NCBI GenBank assembly: GCA_045612185.1
Contig: JAZKYO010000030.1
Span: 124,001 to 188,000 of the forward strand
Reading direction: 5' to 3'
Length of the DNA stretch: 64,000 nt
DNA from: RGIG8775 sp045612185
Lineage (GTDB): Bacteria; Bacillota; Clostridia; Oscillospirales; CAG-272
In this document: in pieces, positions 1 through 7,777 of the stretch
Position numbering within the stretch: the stretch's first letter is position 1
Layout: the number at the start of each line of letters is the position of its first letter
Program-made: the position numbers and the translations under genes
The notes under the pieces: model-generated
Told to the model about the DNA's origin: nothing
The model's database searches: none
Seen by the model: only the letters and a program-made list of their open reading frames with translations

Positions 1-205
1 ATACGTCGATGGTTATTTCAGCCATCTTTATTCTTTCTTCGTCGGTGAGCTTATAATATTCTCCGGCAATTCCGAAAAGCGTTACCGCATGACAACCGCC
101 GTCAATAAGCGCGCCTACAAGCTTTTCAAGTCCTTTATAATCCACGTCGCCATTTTCTTTAAAAGGTGTGGCAATTATAGGGCAAATACCTTTAATTTCT
201 TTCAT
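1..205 (-). CDS. DapA-family aldolase/lyase, N-terminal part (truncated by window edge)
   Basis: Reading leftwards from ATG at 203-205, the first 68 residues start MKEIKGICPIIATPF and continue through a GCHAVTLFGIAGEYYKL segment. This is the N-terminus of the DHDPS/NAL (DapA) TIM-barrel family, whose members form a Schiff base with a pyruvate moiety. The catalytic lysine lies beyond the window. The gene follows an IlvD/Edd-family dehydratase gene with only 17 bases between them, so the pair probably forms an operon. Dehydratase plus DapA-family enzyme is the usual pairing in non-phosphorylative sugar-acid catabolism, where the dehydratase makes a 2-keto-3-deoxy acid and the aldolase or dehydratase processes it. 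Family assignment is solid; the exact substrate (pentonate, hexonate or sialate-like) is inference. Confidence 0.85.
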   Translation of the reverse strand, partial: MKEIKGICPIIATPFKENGDVDYKGLEKLVGALIDGGCHAVTLFGIAGEYYKLTDEERIKMAEITIDV

Positions 206-222
206 TTTTCTCTCTCCTTTTA

Positions 223-1926
223 TTATTCTTCGTCGGGAACGTACTGCATATACTTCATATCACAGCCTTCGTCCGCCTGAGTTACGTTGTCGATAAAGTT
301 ACGCACGAATCCGCGCTTGATATCGGGGTGGAGTTTGGGACGGAAATCCTTGAGTCTTTCGGCAATTTCCTCATCGGTAAGCTCTACCTCTATAAGGTTA
401 TTATCAACGTCAAGGTGAATAATATCTCCGTCGCGCACAGCCGCGAGGGGACCTCCCACGGCGCTTTCAGGCGCTACGTGAAGTATCTGCGTGCCAAAGC
501 AACCGCCCGACATTCTCGCGTCGGTAATTCTCACGAAGTCGTTGATTCCCTGCTTTTTAAGCTTGGGCGGAAGGGGCATGGAGTTTCCATTTTCCGGCAT
601 ACCGGGCGCTCCGCAAGGACCAAAGCCGCGAAGCACGACTACGGTATCGGCAGTTACGTCCGAATTTTCGTCAAGCAGATATTTCTGACACTCCTCAAGG
701 CTTTCAAAGACCTTTGCCGGTCCGCGGTGGTTAAGCAAATGCTTACTTGCCGCGCTACGCTTGATAACCGCGCCCTTGGGAGCAAGGTTACCGTAAAGCA
801 CCGCTATACCGCCCTTATCCTCGATGGGATTATCAAGGGGACGGATAATATCGGTATCGTAAGGCATATCCACGTCCTTAAGATTTTCACCGACGGTAAG
901 TCCGCTGACTGTAAGACACTCGGTGTGGAGCATAGGCTCAAGCTCCTTCATAAGCGAGGCTACTCCACCCGCATCGTGGAAGCTTACGCCCACATTACCC
1001 GTACCGTGAGGCTTTACGTTTACAAGCACGGGGGTTTCGCGGCTTATCTTTTCAAAGTCCATAAGATCAAGCTTGATTCCCGCTCTTGCCGCAATAGCTA
1101 CAAGGTGGATAATAAGATTAGTCGATCCGCCCGTTGCCATAAGAACTCGGATAGCGTTCTCGATAGACTTACGGTTTATTATGTCGTTACACTTGATATC
1201 CTTATGTACAAGCTCAACTATTTGTCTGCCCGTCATTTCGCTTATACGCATTTTTTCAGCCGACACGCCGAGGCAGGACGCCGAGTGTGGAAGCGCGATA
1301 CCAAGCGCCTCGGTGACAGTCTGGCAGGTGTTTGCCGTACCCATAATGGGGCAAGCGCCCGCGCTTCCGTAAAGGCAGCCCTCGTGTTTGGTCATTTCCT
1401 CAAGGCTTATTTCTCCCGATGTATAGCGGTTATAGAGATAGAAGCTGTCTGTTCCGCAAACAAGCGTTTGCCCCTTATAATTTCCGGGCAACATTGCTCC
1501 GCCGGGCAGGTAGATTGTGGGCTTATTTGCCGACACTGCCGCCATAAGCTGTGCGGGAACGTTTTTATCGCATCCACCTATAAGCACCACGCCGTCGAAG
1601 GGGTGGCGCTCGATAAGTTCCTCGGTGGTGATGGAAAGCAGATTTCTGTAAACAAGGCTGGAAATGTCAAAAAACACCTCGCAAATTGAAAGTGTATTGA
1701 CTTCAAGCGGAAAGCCTCCCGCAGCCCACACGCCGCGTTTAACAGCCTCCGAAAGCTGTCTGAAGTGAAGGTGTCCGGGATTGGTTTCAGCCCAAGTGTT
1801 AATGATTCCTATAATAGGCTTTTCTATATCTTGGTCGGTATACCCCATTGATTTTAAGAGAGCGTTACGAATAAGACCCGTGCGGTCTCCTCTCTTTTTC
1901 CATTTCGGTGAGTAATTATGTTCCAT
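223..1926 (-). CDS. IlvD/Edd-family dehydratase (probable sugar-acid dehydratase)
   Basis: A 567-residue protein of the IlvD/Edd family, which dehydrates dihydroxy acids with an Fe-S cluster. Visible family motifs are GGCDKNVPAQLMA (Cys near residue 120), GACPIMGTANTC (Cys near 192), a central MATGGSTNL, and the C-terminal GFGPCGAPGMPE and ITDARMSGG segments. At the position where [2Fe-2S] sugar-acid dehydratases have an N-terminal cysteine (NPCN), this protein has NPGHLH, resembling E. coli-type enzymes with an oxygen-labile [4Fe-4S] cluster. The neighbouring DapA-family gene and the divergent AraC regulator point to a sugar acid rather than branched-chain amino acid synthesis; no ilvB, ilvC or leu genes are nearby. 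The start is supported by an AGAGGAGG site seven bases upstream. Confidence 0.85.
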   Translation of the reverse strand: MEHNYSPKWKKRGDRTGLIRNALLKSMGYTDQDIEKPIIGIINTWAETNPGHLHFRQLSEAVKRGVWAAGGFPLEVNTLSICEVFFDISSLVYRNLLSITTEELIERHPFDGVVLIGGCDKNVPAQLMAAVSANKPTIYLPGGAMLPGNYKGQTLVCGTDSFYLYNRYTSGEISLEEMTKHEGCLYGSAGACPIMGTANTCQTVTEALGIALPHSASCLGVSAEKMRISEMTGRQIVELVHKDIKCNDIINRKSIENAIRVLMATGGSTNLIIHLVAIAARAGIKLDLMDFEKISRETPVLVNVKPHGTGNVGVSFHDAGGVASLMKELEPMLHTECLTVSGLTVGENLKDVDMPYDTDIIRPLDNPIEDKGGIAVLYGNLAPKGAVIKRSAASKHLLNHRGPAKVFESLEECQKYLLDENSDVTADTVVVLRGFGPCGAPGMPENGNSMPLPPKLKKQGINDFVRITDARMSGGCFGTQILHVAPESAVGGPLAAVRDGDIIHLDVDNNLIEVELTDEEIAERLKDFRPKLHPDIKRGFVRNFIDNVTQADEGCDMKYMQYVPDEE

Positions 1927-1960
1927 AAAGCTTCCTCCTCTAAATTTTTCTTACAAATCA

Positions 1961-1989
1961 ATTATAGCACATCGTTGTGCTCTTGTATA
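1961..1989 (-). promoter_or_regulatory. Promoter of dehydratase-aldolase operon, with inverted repeat in the spacer
   Basis: On the minus strand TATAAT (1961-1966) lies 17 bases from a weak -35 TATACA (1984-1989). A perfect inverted repeat AGCACA-N4-TGTGCT (1966-1981) fills the spacer. A weak -35 and an embedded dyad suggest regulation at this promoter. The divergent AraC gene is the obvious candidate regulator, but simple dyads fit LacI or GntR repressors better. Confidence 0.6.
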
Positions 1990-2010
1990 TGGATTTTTTA
2001 TGCGCATCTA

Positions 2011-2039
2011 TTGACTTTTGTGACTTTTTGCGGTACAAT
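2011..2039 (+). promoter_or_regulatory. Sigma-A promoter of AraC regulator
   Basis: TTGACT (2011-2016), a 17-base spacer and TACAAT (2034-2039), about 20 bases before the ATG at 2058. It sits back to back with the dehydratase promoter. Confidence 0.7.
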
Positions 2040-2057
2040 TATTTCCGAGGTGATATT

Positions 2058-2897
2058 ATGACTGAAACAGTGTTTTCACAACGCTACGGCTGCAATCTTG
2101 ACCTATACTTCGGCGGAGAGCGAGAAAAGACCTTTAACCACGAATACGGACCTATAAAACGCACGCACTTTATTATAACGCTTGTGAGACGAGGCGAGGC
2201 TACTCTTTTTCTTGACGGAAAAAGCGTCTCGTTTGGTGAGGGCGACTTTATAATAATGTTTCCCGACGTGGAATATCATTACCGTGCGCACGGAACTTGG
2301 TCTATAAAATGGGTGGGGGTCGGAAGCGCCGACCTGGGGCTTTTTCTCGGCGGGCTTGGCATTACACCTTCAGCGCCCATAGTGAAATGCGAAAACAGAG
2401 AACGTGCCGAGGAGATTCTCAATAAAATATACGTTACCGACACCAACCCCTCTCCCTCGCAGGTTATGCGAATGAAAAGTCTGCTTTGCGAGCTTATTTC
2501 CATAATTGCTGAAAGCAAAGAAAAGGAAGTGGAACTGATACCCGACCGTTCCGCCACTGTTTTGGCGTACATAGCCACCCATTACACTGAGGATTTAAAG
2601 GTTGCCGACATCGCAAAGGAATATCACATAGACCGAAGCCATCTTGAACGCAGTTTTAAAAAAGATACGGGATTTTCGGTACGCGAGACGATAACCAATT
2701 TCAGAATAAAAAAAGCCCAGACGCTGCTTAGAGAAACCTCCTTCTCCATATCCGAGATTGCCAAGGTGTCGGGCTTTCGTGACAGACTTTATTTTTCAAA
2801 GTTTTTTCACAAAAAGTTTGGAATGACCCCAAGCGAATATAGGCTTCAAAGCAGAACCGGAAATGACAGACTGCAAAAAAACACCGCCGATTCATAA
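2058..2897 (+). CDS. AraC-family transcriptional regulator
   Basis: A 279-residue regulator with an N-terminal cupin-like AraC sensing domain (GEATLFLDGKSVSFGEGDFIIMFP-type strands, about residues 40-85) and two C-terminal helix-turn-helix motifs (about 185-270). The last part contains the classic FSISEIAKVSGF and YFSKFFHKKFGMTPSEYR elements. I use ATG 2058 because a GAGGTG site lies just upstream; the open frame extends 27 codons further up but through the promoter. It is divergent from the IlvD/DapA operon, so it probably controls sugar-acid catabolism. The effector is unknown. Confidence 0.9.
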   Translation: MTETVFSQRYGCNLDLYFGGEREKTFNHEYGPIKRTHFIITLVRRGEATLFLDGKSVSFGEGDFIIMFPDVEYHYRAHGTWSIKWVGVGSADLGLFLGGLGITPSAPIVKCENRERAEEILNKIYVTDTNPSPSQVMRMKSLLCELISIIAESKEKEVELIPDRSATVLAYIATHYTEDLKVADIAKEYHIDRSHLERSFKKDTGFSVRETITNFRIKKAQTLLRETSFSISEIAKVSGFRDRLYFSKFFHKKFGMTPSEYRLQSRTGNDRLQKNTADS

Positions 2898-2910
2898 AAT
2901 CGGCGGTGTT
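2880..2910. terminator. Bidirectional terminator between convergent AraC genes
   Basis: Stem AACACCGCCGATT / AATCGGCGGTGTT (2880-2892 / 2898-2910) around a five-base loop, with T runs on both strands. It overlaps the 3' end of the upstream AraC gene. Confidence 0.85.
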
Positions 2911-2912
2911 TT

Positions 2913-4568
2913 TTATTTTTTGCCAAGCAGCTCTCTGTACTGAGAGGGCAAGATGTGCTCGGATTCGGAAAAGATTTTTGAAAAATAGCTTGAACTGCCA
3001 AAGCCGCACTCGTAGGCTATATCCGAAACCTTTTTGTCGGTGTGCAAAAGCATATCCTTTGCTTTGGTAAGCTTAAGCTCATTTTTATAGTCGGTAACGG
3101 TTATTCCGGTTACTTTTTTGAAAAGGTGGCACATATAGTATCTGCTTATTCCGACCTTGTCGGCAATATCGCTAAGAGAAACTTCATCTGCAAGGGTATC
3201 TTTTACAACCTTTTTTATCTTTTCAATTATAGGAGCTGTACCAATCTCGCGGCTTGAAACCGAACGCAATATCTCAATAATATCCGATATGATTTTTTTA
3301 TCTCCGTCAAGCTTACCGATAAGCTCGTCAAGCTTATTGCAATCAAGCTTGTGCATATTGACGCAGTTTATCCCGTACAGATCAAAAAGCGTAGCCGTTA
3401 TTTCGTCAGCCGTTTTATCCGAAAAATGATTTACAAGCTCACGTACGGAAAGTCTTCCAAGCTCACCGTAAGGATTTTGCTCCTCGTAGGCGTATTTGCC
3501 AAGCTTTGACACAACGCACGCAAGTCGGCTTTCGGGATTTTCAAGCTTACCCGCCATAATATCCTGCTCCGTTATTTTAGCGTAAAGGATTTCGCGGGCA
3601 TCACCATAAGCCTCGTTCAAGGTTCTTTTAAAGCAACCCCTCTCGCGGTCGTAGGTAATATAAATAAATCCGTCCTCCGCTTCTTTTGCGTCGGGATAGG
3701 AAACGCTGTTTCTGCCGTCAAGAAGAAGCTTATATTTCCAAGTCTTTCCTTCGTCCTCGGAAAGCATAGCGGTAAGGTTATTTCTACCCTTAAAATCATA
3801 GTGGTTTACAAGCAATATCCTTCCCGATTTAAGTCTGCTTATGAAAAAGCGCGAGCAGGGACCGCCAAATTTGCTGTTTTCGCCCGCAGTCCAGGTTCTT
3901 CCTCGGTCATACGAATAAGAAACTCCTATTCCATAGCTTGTTCTAACGTAGGTAGCGAGTCTTCCGTCATTAAGCTCAAGAAGCATATGCTCGTCAAAGG
4001 AACGCTTTGGCATATCTACTCCGCCAAGCTTTTCAAAGCTTTTTCCGTTATCCACGCTCTTATAGGCAAAGGCACGTCTATCTACCTCGTTCGACGGCTT
4101 TATTCTCGTAACGCCGCACATCTCCTCCGTCCACACCGCGCACGGGAAAAGCCATTCGCCGGTAGTAAGGACGATAGGTTTGTTCATCATTACCTCACCG
4201 CCGATTTCAAACGGCTCGCCCCAGGAAAGCTCATCGGCATCGGGGTTATCGCACACTGCCGCCATAACCTTATAGTGCTCGGGAGATTCTGCCCAAGTAA
4301 ACCAAAGTCTGCCAAGCGGGTCTATCCAAAGGCAGGGGTCATAGCATCGGTTATTTTCTTTTACAGCCACCGCAACGGGCTCTGAAAAATCGCGTCCGTT
4401 ATCCGAAAAAGCAACTACCGCGAAATTTCCTACCTCTTCTTTTACGCCACCTGAGTAAAAGGTGATAAATATTCTCCCGTTTTTAGTAACCTCTATTGAG
4501 GGAATACCTTGCCAAATTCTATATGGCGTATAGTATTTTATCAATTCGTTTTTATTCGTAACAAGCAT
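2913..4568 (-). CDS. Sialidase-like (BNR/Asp-box) domain fused to AraC-type DNA-binding domain
   Basis: A 551-residue protein with two unrelated halves. Residues about 15-340 form a sialidase-like beta-propeller with four Asp-box motifs: SDNGRDF (55-61), SVDNGKSF (171-178), SYDRGRTW (219-226) and SEDEGKTW (270-277). A SYPDAKEAEDGFIYITYDRERG-type segment (about 290-311) is typical of cytoplasmic sialidase-like proteins. Residues about 450-551 are a clear AraC/XylS double helix-turn-helix with DIADKVGISRYYMCHLFKK and SYFSKIF. There is no signal peptide, so the propeller is cytoplasmic and fused to a DNA-binding domain. I infer a one-component regulator that senses a glycan-derived ligand, or a trigger enzyme that both hydrolyses a substrate and controls genes. 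A GAAAGGAG site precedes the ATG. Neighbours are an EamA permease and a Gfo/Idh/MocA dehydrogenase. Confidence 0.85.
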   Translation of the reverse strand: MLVTNKNELIKYYTPYRIWQGIPSIEVTKNGRIFITFYSGGVKEEVGNFAVVAFSDNGRDFSEPVAVAVKENNRCYDPCLWIDPLGRLWFTWAESPEHYKVMAAVCDNPDADELSWGEPFEIGGEVMMNKPIVLTTGEWLFPCAVWTEEMCGVTRIKPSNEVDRRAFAYKSVDNGKSFEKLGGVDMPKRSFDEHMLLELNDGRLATYVRTSYGIGVSYSYDRGRTWTAGENSKFGGPCSRFFISRLKSGRILLVNHYDFKGRNNLTAMLSEDEGKTWKYKLLLDGRNSVSYPDAKEAEDGFIYITYDRERGCFKRTLNEAYGDAREILYAKITEQDIMAGKLENPESRLACVVSKLGKYAYEEQNPYGELGRLSVRELVNHFSDKTADEITATLFDLYGINCVNMHKLDCNKLDELIGKLDGDKKIISDIIEILRSVSSREIGTAPIIEKIKKVVKDTLADEVSLSDIADKVGISRYYMCHLFKKVTGITVTDYKNELKLTKAKDMLLHTDKKVSDIAYECGFGSSSYFSKIFSESEHILPSQYRELLGKK

Positions 4569-4634
4569 ACCGTCACTCCTTTCAACTCAATAATAACACA
4601 AAGCGATTTATTTGTATACAACAAAATTGCTTTA

Positions 4635-4672
4635 AAAAATGCTATGGAAATATTTTATCATACTTCCATAGC
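4635..4672 (-). terminator. Terminator after EamA permease gene
   Basis: On the minus strand, stem GCTATGGAA / TTCCATAGC (4641-4649 / 4664-4672) is followed by ATTTTTT. It separates the Gfo-EamA operon from the fusion regulator, so the latter probably has its own, weak, promoter. Confidence 0.75.
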
Positions 4673-4682
4673 AAAATCAATA

Positions 4683-5528
4683 TTATAGAATAATTATTAC
4701 GGTTGAAGCAATAGCAAGAACAGTACAAATCACATCTCTTGCGCTAATTCTGTCTCCGCGGAAAACACTTATAACGAAAGCAAAAAGCATTGTACCGCCC
4801 GTAACGACGGGATACTGCACCGATGCGGGTAATTGCAAAAGCGCTATGAGAAGCAACAGATTTCCAAGGCTGTTTACAGCCGAATAAACTCCGCAATACG
4901 CAAAAGCCTTACCGCTTGCCGAGAATATTTTTTTCCTTGTACAAATCAACGCTGCAAGCGCTATAATCGCGGTACAAATTTTTGTAAGCATCATAAAGCT
5001 TGCGCTGTCTACCGCAAATAACACGTTTGCTTGGTGAAATTTTGAGATTATTCCCACCAAGCCGTTAAGGACAAACACGGCAATATAGTATTTAAAGCCC
5101 CCCTTGTTCTCTCTGCGTCTGTCGGCGGTAAAAACTATTGCCGCCACTATAACGAGACAGCCTACCACACGAAGCAGCTTAAACTCCTCTCCGCACACAA
5201 GTCCGTAAACGAACGGCAGAATCATTCCGCCTATCATCGAAAACACCGAATACACCGAAAGATTTGCCGTTTCAAAGGCTTTTACCGAGCAATAGCTGAA
5301 CACGACACATACAGCAGCATACACAAATGCTGTAAGAAGTGAAAAGATTGATATTTCAAAGCAAAATTTATTAATTACCAAAAGGAACACCAATCCCGAC
5401 ACTGAGGTATAAAGCGAAAACTTCAGTGCTGACGCTATACTGCTTCCGCACTCCCTTTTATATCCGTCATTGAAGAAAAACTGGAATGAAAACAGAAGCG
5501 CGGAAAAAATTACCACCAGATAATACAT
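4683..5528 (-). CDS. EamA/DMT-family transporter
   Basis: A 281-residue, highly hydrophobic protein with about ten predicted transmembrane segments, starting MYYLVVIFSALLFSF and containing two repeated five-helix halves as in EamA (drug/metabolite transporter) permeases. The C-terminal half has the conserved LPASVQYPVVTGG stretch at the penultimate helices. The ATG directly abuts the stop of the upstream Gfo/Idh/MocA gene (TAA then ATG), so the two are translationally coupled. Probable role: import or export of the metabolite handled by the dehydrogenase. Substrate not determinable from sequence. Confidence 0.85.
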   Translation of the reverse strand: MYYLVVIFSALLFSFQFFFNDGYKRECGSSIASALKFSLYTSVSGLVFLLVINKFCFEISIFSLLTAFVYAAVCVVFSYCSVKAFETANLSVYSVFSMIGGMILPFVYGLVCGEEFKLLRVVGCLVIVAAIVFTADRRRENKGGFKYYIAVFVLNGLVGIISKFHQANVLFAVDSASFMMLTKICTAIIALAALICTRKKIFSASGKAFAYCGVYSAVNSLGNLLLLIALLQLPASVQYPVVTGGTMLFAFVISVFRGDRISARDVICTVLAIASTVIIIL

Positions 5529-6794
5529 TTATTTTCCCTGCTTTTTCTTTTCGCGGCGCTCTATCCAAAGCTCTCTCATTCTGTCGTAGACCGCACCGTC
5601 AATTTCGGGCGTTCCGCCCTTTTGAGTGGGAAGAAGCATATCGCCCGCCACCTTGGGGTCGGTGCAAGCGGTGTCGTTCCTCCACTTTTCGCGTTCTTCC
5701 TTATTTCTGAGATTTGGTATTTCCATAGGAATACTTCCCGCTAAAATCGAACGGTAGGCGAACATACCGGGCAAAAACATATCAAGAGCTTCGTAAACGT
5801 CGATGATATCAGCGCTTTCGTCACCCAGCACCTTTTGCGCAAAATTATACATCGTATAGAAGTCGGATTTGCCGTGACCGAAGGATTTCGCTTTTTCGTC
5901 AAACTCGCGTTCGGGGAGATATGTATCAAGGTTACCGCTTTTATAATACTGCCCCGAGTACTCATCACCGTAGACGTAAATTCGGTCTACGGCGCCGTTG
6001 CCGGTATTCTCTCTGGCGGACTCCATTTTTCCCTTTGATCCGTACATAGAATACCACACCGAATTTTTATAAAGTCCTCCGTGAATGCTCTTTACGATAC
6101 CGCCGTTTTCAAGTGTAACAAGCTCAAAGCCGAATTCCGCCCCCTTTGAGCCTACACGCATCCGTCTCTCGTTAAGCGTTGGCTCAACACCGATTACCGA
6201 AACGGGGCGCAAGCCTGTTATATGGATTATCGGTCCCAGCGAGTGTGTACAGTAAAACGTGGAGTACATATTGTTTCTCCAATGGTCTTCTTCTCCGTAG
6301 GTAATATCAGGCCATATGGTTTCACAGTTATGTATATACTCACCCTCGGCGTATTCAATCTCACCTATCTTGCCCTCTCGGTAGAGACGGTACATCTCGT
6401 AAGGAGCGGACATATAGCAATAGTTTTCACCGTACGCGTATATCTTTCCCGTCGCCTCAACCGTTTCAACAAGCTCAACTGCCTCTTTCATCGTCTGAAC
6501 GGGAAGCACCTCGGAAAAGACGTGCTTGCCTGCCTTCATTGCCGCTATTGCAAATGGCGCATGCTCGGTTGCGTAGTTGGCAAGCACAACCGCGTCCATA
6601 TCGTGTTTTATAAAATCCTCAAAATTGTTATAGTAGGCAATATCAAGTCCTTCATTTTCCTTTTTGGCTTCCTCAAGACCTTCTTCCCATTTGTCGCATA
6701 TTGCCACAAGCTCGGCGTTATCGGCCAGCTTACAGTATTTTATCATGCTGTTGCCTCTGTAAACACCCATTACGCCTATTCTTACTTTTTTCAT
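5529..6794 (-). CDS. Gfo/Idh/MocA-family oxidoreductase
   Basis: A 421-residue NAD(P)-dependent sugar dehydrogenase-like protein. The N-terminal Rossmann domain begins KKVRIGVMGVYRGNSMIKY and includes VLANYATEHAPFAIAAMKAGKHVFSEVLPVQT (about 70-102), which corresponds to the EKP-type catalytic and cofactor region; EVLP replaces the common EKP. The C-terminal alpha/beta domain includes EDHWRNNMYSTFYCTHSLGP. The usual catalytic lysine at the EKP position is therefore not apparent, so activity may differ from typical members. An AAGGTG site precedes the ATG. It forms an operon with the EamA permease and is divergent from an AraC regulator. Confidence 0.85.
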   Translation of the reverse strand: MKKVRIGVMGVYRGNSMIKYCKLADNAELVAICDKWEEGLEEAKKENEGLDIAYYNNFEDFIKHDMDAVVLANYATEHAPFAIAAMKAGKHVFSEVLPVQTMKEAVELVETVEATGKIYAYGENYCYMSAPYEMYRLYREGKIGEIEYAEGEYIHNCETIWPDITYGEEDHWRNNMYSTFYCTHSLGPIIHITGLRPVSVIGVEPTLNERRMRVGSKGAEFGFELVTLENGGIVKSIHGGLYKNSVWYSMYGSKGKMESARENTGNGAVDRIYVYGDEYSGQYYKSGNLDTYLPEREFDEKAKSFGHGKSDFYTMYNFAQKVLGDESADIIDVYEALDMFLPGMFAYRSILAGSIPMEIPNLRNKEEREKWRNDTACTDPKVAGDMLLPTQKGGTPEIDGAVYDRMRELWIERREKKKQGK

Positions 6795-6845
6795 TATAAA
6801 TCACCTTCCTTTCAAATTAATTTTAACATATTTACGCACAAAGTA

Positions 6846-6862
6846 AATGGAGAAATTCCATT
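6846..6862. promoter_or_regulatory. Inverted repeat between divergent gfo-like and araC-like genes
   Basis: AATGGA-N5-TCCATT in the intergenic region, upstream of both the minus-strand dehydrogenase operon and the plus-strand AraC promoter at 6890-6918. A candidate operator; no binding data. Confidence 0.35.
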
Positions 6863-6889
6863 AAAACATGAAAAATAGTCACATTTGGC

Positions 6890-6918
6890 TTGACACGAGC
6901 TTTTTTTAGATATATAAT
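6890..6918 (+). promoter_or_regulatory. Consensus sigma-A promoter giving a very short leader
   Basis: TTGACA (6890-6895), a 17-base spacer and TATAAT (6913-6918). Transcription should start near 6925, exactly at the GAGGTG ribosome binding site (6925-6930) of the AraC gene, leaving a 5' leader of only about a dozen bases. Confidence 0.8.
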
Positions 6919-6936
6919 GAGTGTGAGGTGATTGAT

Positions 6937-7746
6937 TTGGAAAGTCAGAATATTTGCCGTTTTATTCCCGACGGCTCAGAAAACGAGAAGCTGCACATAA
7001 TAAATTTTGTTCTTGAAACCAAGGTACAGAAATTTAGCAGTTTAAAAAACCCTTCCGTACAGCAAATGTACTACGTAAAAAACGGTGAGGGGATTTTGCA
7101 CACAAGCGGCGGCAAGCAAGTGTTAAAAAAGGGAGACGTATTTTTCACCTTTCCCGCCTCTCCGTTTGCGATAGAATCGGTAAAAAGCTTTGAATATATG
7201 TACGCAAGCTATTTGGGCACTCGAGCTAATAAGATATATGAAAGTTTGGGGATAAACCGACACAACTGTATATTCAGCGGATATTTTGAGCTTGAGCGAG
7301 TTTGGTCAGACGCAATAAAAGCACGCAAAGAAGCGTCCGCATTGCGGGTTGAAAGCATGGTGCTGTACACTCTTTCGCTTATTGCAGAAAACATTTTACC
7401 TAACGCGCCTAAAAACAGTTCGGGCGACGCGGTATTATTGATAAAAAAGTACGTAGACGACAATCTTTCAGACAGCGAGCTTTCGCTTGATAGAATTAGC
7501 TCCGAGCTTTCATATAACGCCAAATACCTTTCTTCGCTTTTCAAGAAGAAAATGGGAATAGGTGTTTCAGAATATATAACAACCGTAAGGATTCAGCACG
7601 CATGCACGCTTATGGAGCAAGGTATTACCGGAATCAAGGATATTGCAACAATGTGCGGATTTAAAGACGCTCTTTACTTTTCAAAGGTTTTTAAAAAGAA
7701 AATGGCAACTTCCCCCAAAGAGCATATCGCAAATTTTGGAAAATAG
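6937..7746 (+). CDS. AraC-family transcriptional regulator (TTG start)
   Basis: A 269-residue AraC regulator with an N-terminal cupin domain (MYYVKNGEGILHTSGGKQVLKKGDV, about residues 45-75 from the chosen start) and C-terminal double helix-turn-helix (SLDRISSELSYNAKYLSSLFKKKMG and DALYFSKVFKKKM). I choose TTG 6937: the in-frame GTG at 6928 lies inside the GAGGTG ribosome binding site, while TTG is six bases past it. It is divergent from the Gfo/Idh/MocA-EamA operon and probably regulates it. Confidence 0.88.
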   Translation: MESQNICRFIPDGSENEKLHIINFVLETKVQKFSSLKNPSVQQMYYVKNGEGILHTSGGKQVLKKGDVFFTFPASPFAIESVKSFEYMYASYLGTRANKIYESLGINRHNCIFSGYFELERVWSDAIKARKEASALRVESMVLYTLSLIAENILPNAPKNSSGDAVLLIKKYVDDNLSDSELSLDRISSELSYNAKYLSSLFKKKMGIGVSEYITTVRIQHACTLMEQGITGIKDIATMCGFKDALYFSKVFKKKMATSPKEHIANFGK

Positions 7747-7773
7747 AAAAAGGCGATGTTAAATCGCCTTTTT
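7747..7773. terminator. Bidirectional terminator between AraC gene and glcD-like gene
   Basis: Stem AAAAAGGCGAT / ATCGCCTTTTT (7747-7757 / 7763-7773) starts at the stop codon of the AraC gene. A and T runs on both sides allow termination in either direction. Confidence 0.8.
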
Positions 7774-7777
7774 CTTA

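Noticed and set aside
328..1689. 453-codon plus-strand frame opposite the IlvD-family gene
   Set aside because: Antisense shadow; the composition is basic and Ser/Arg-rich, as expected for reversed codons.
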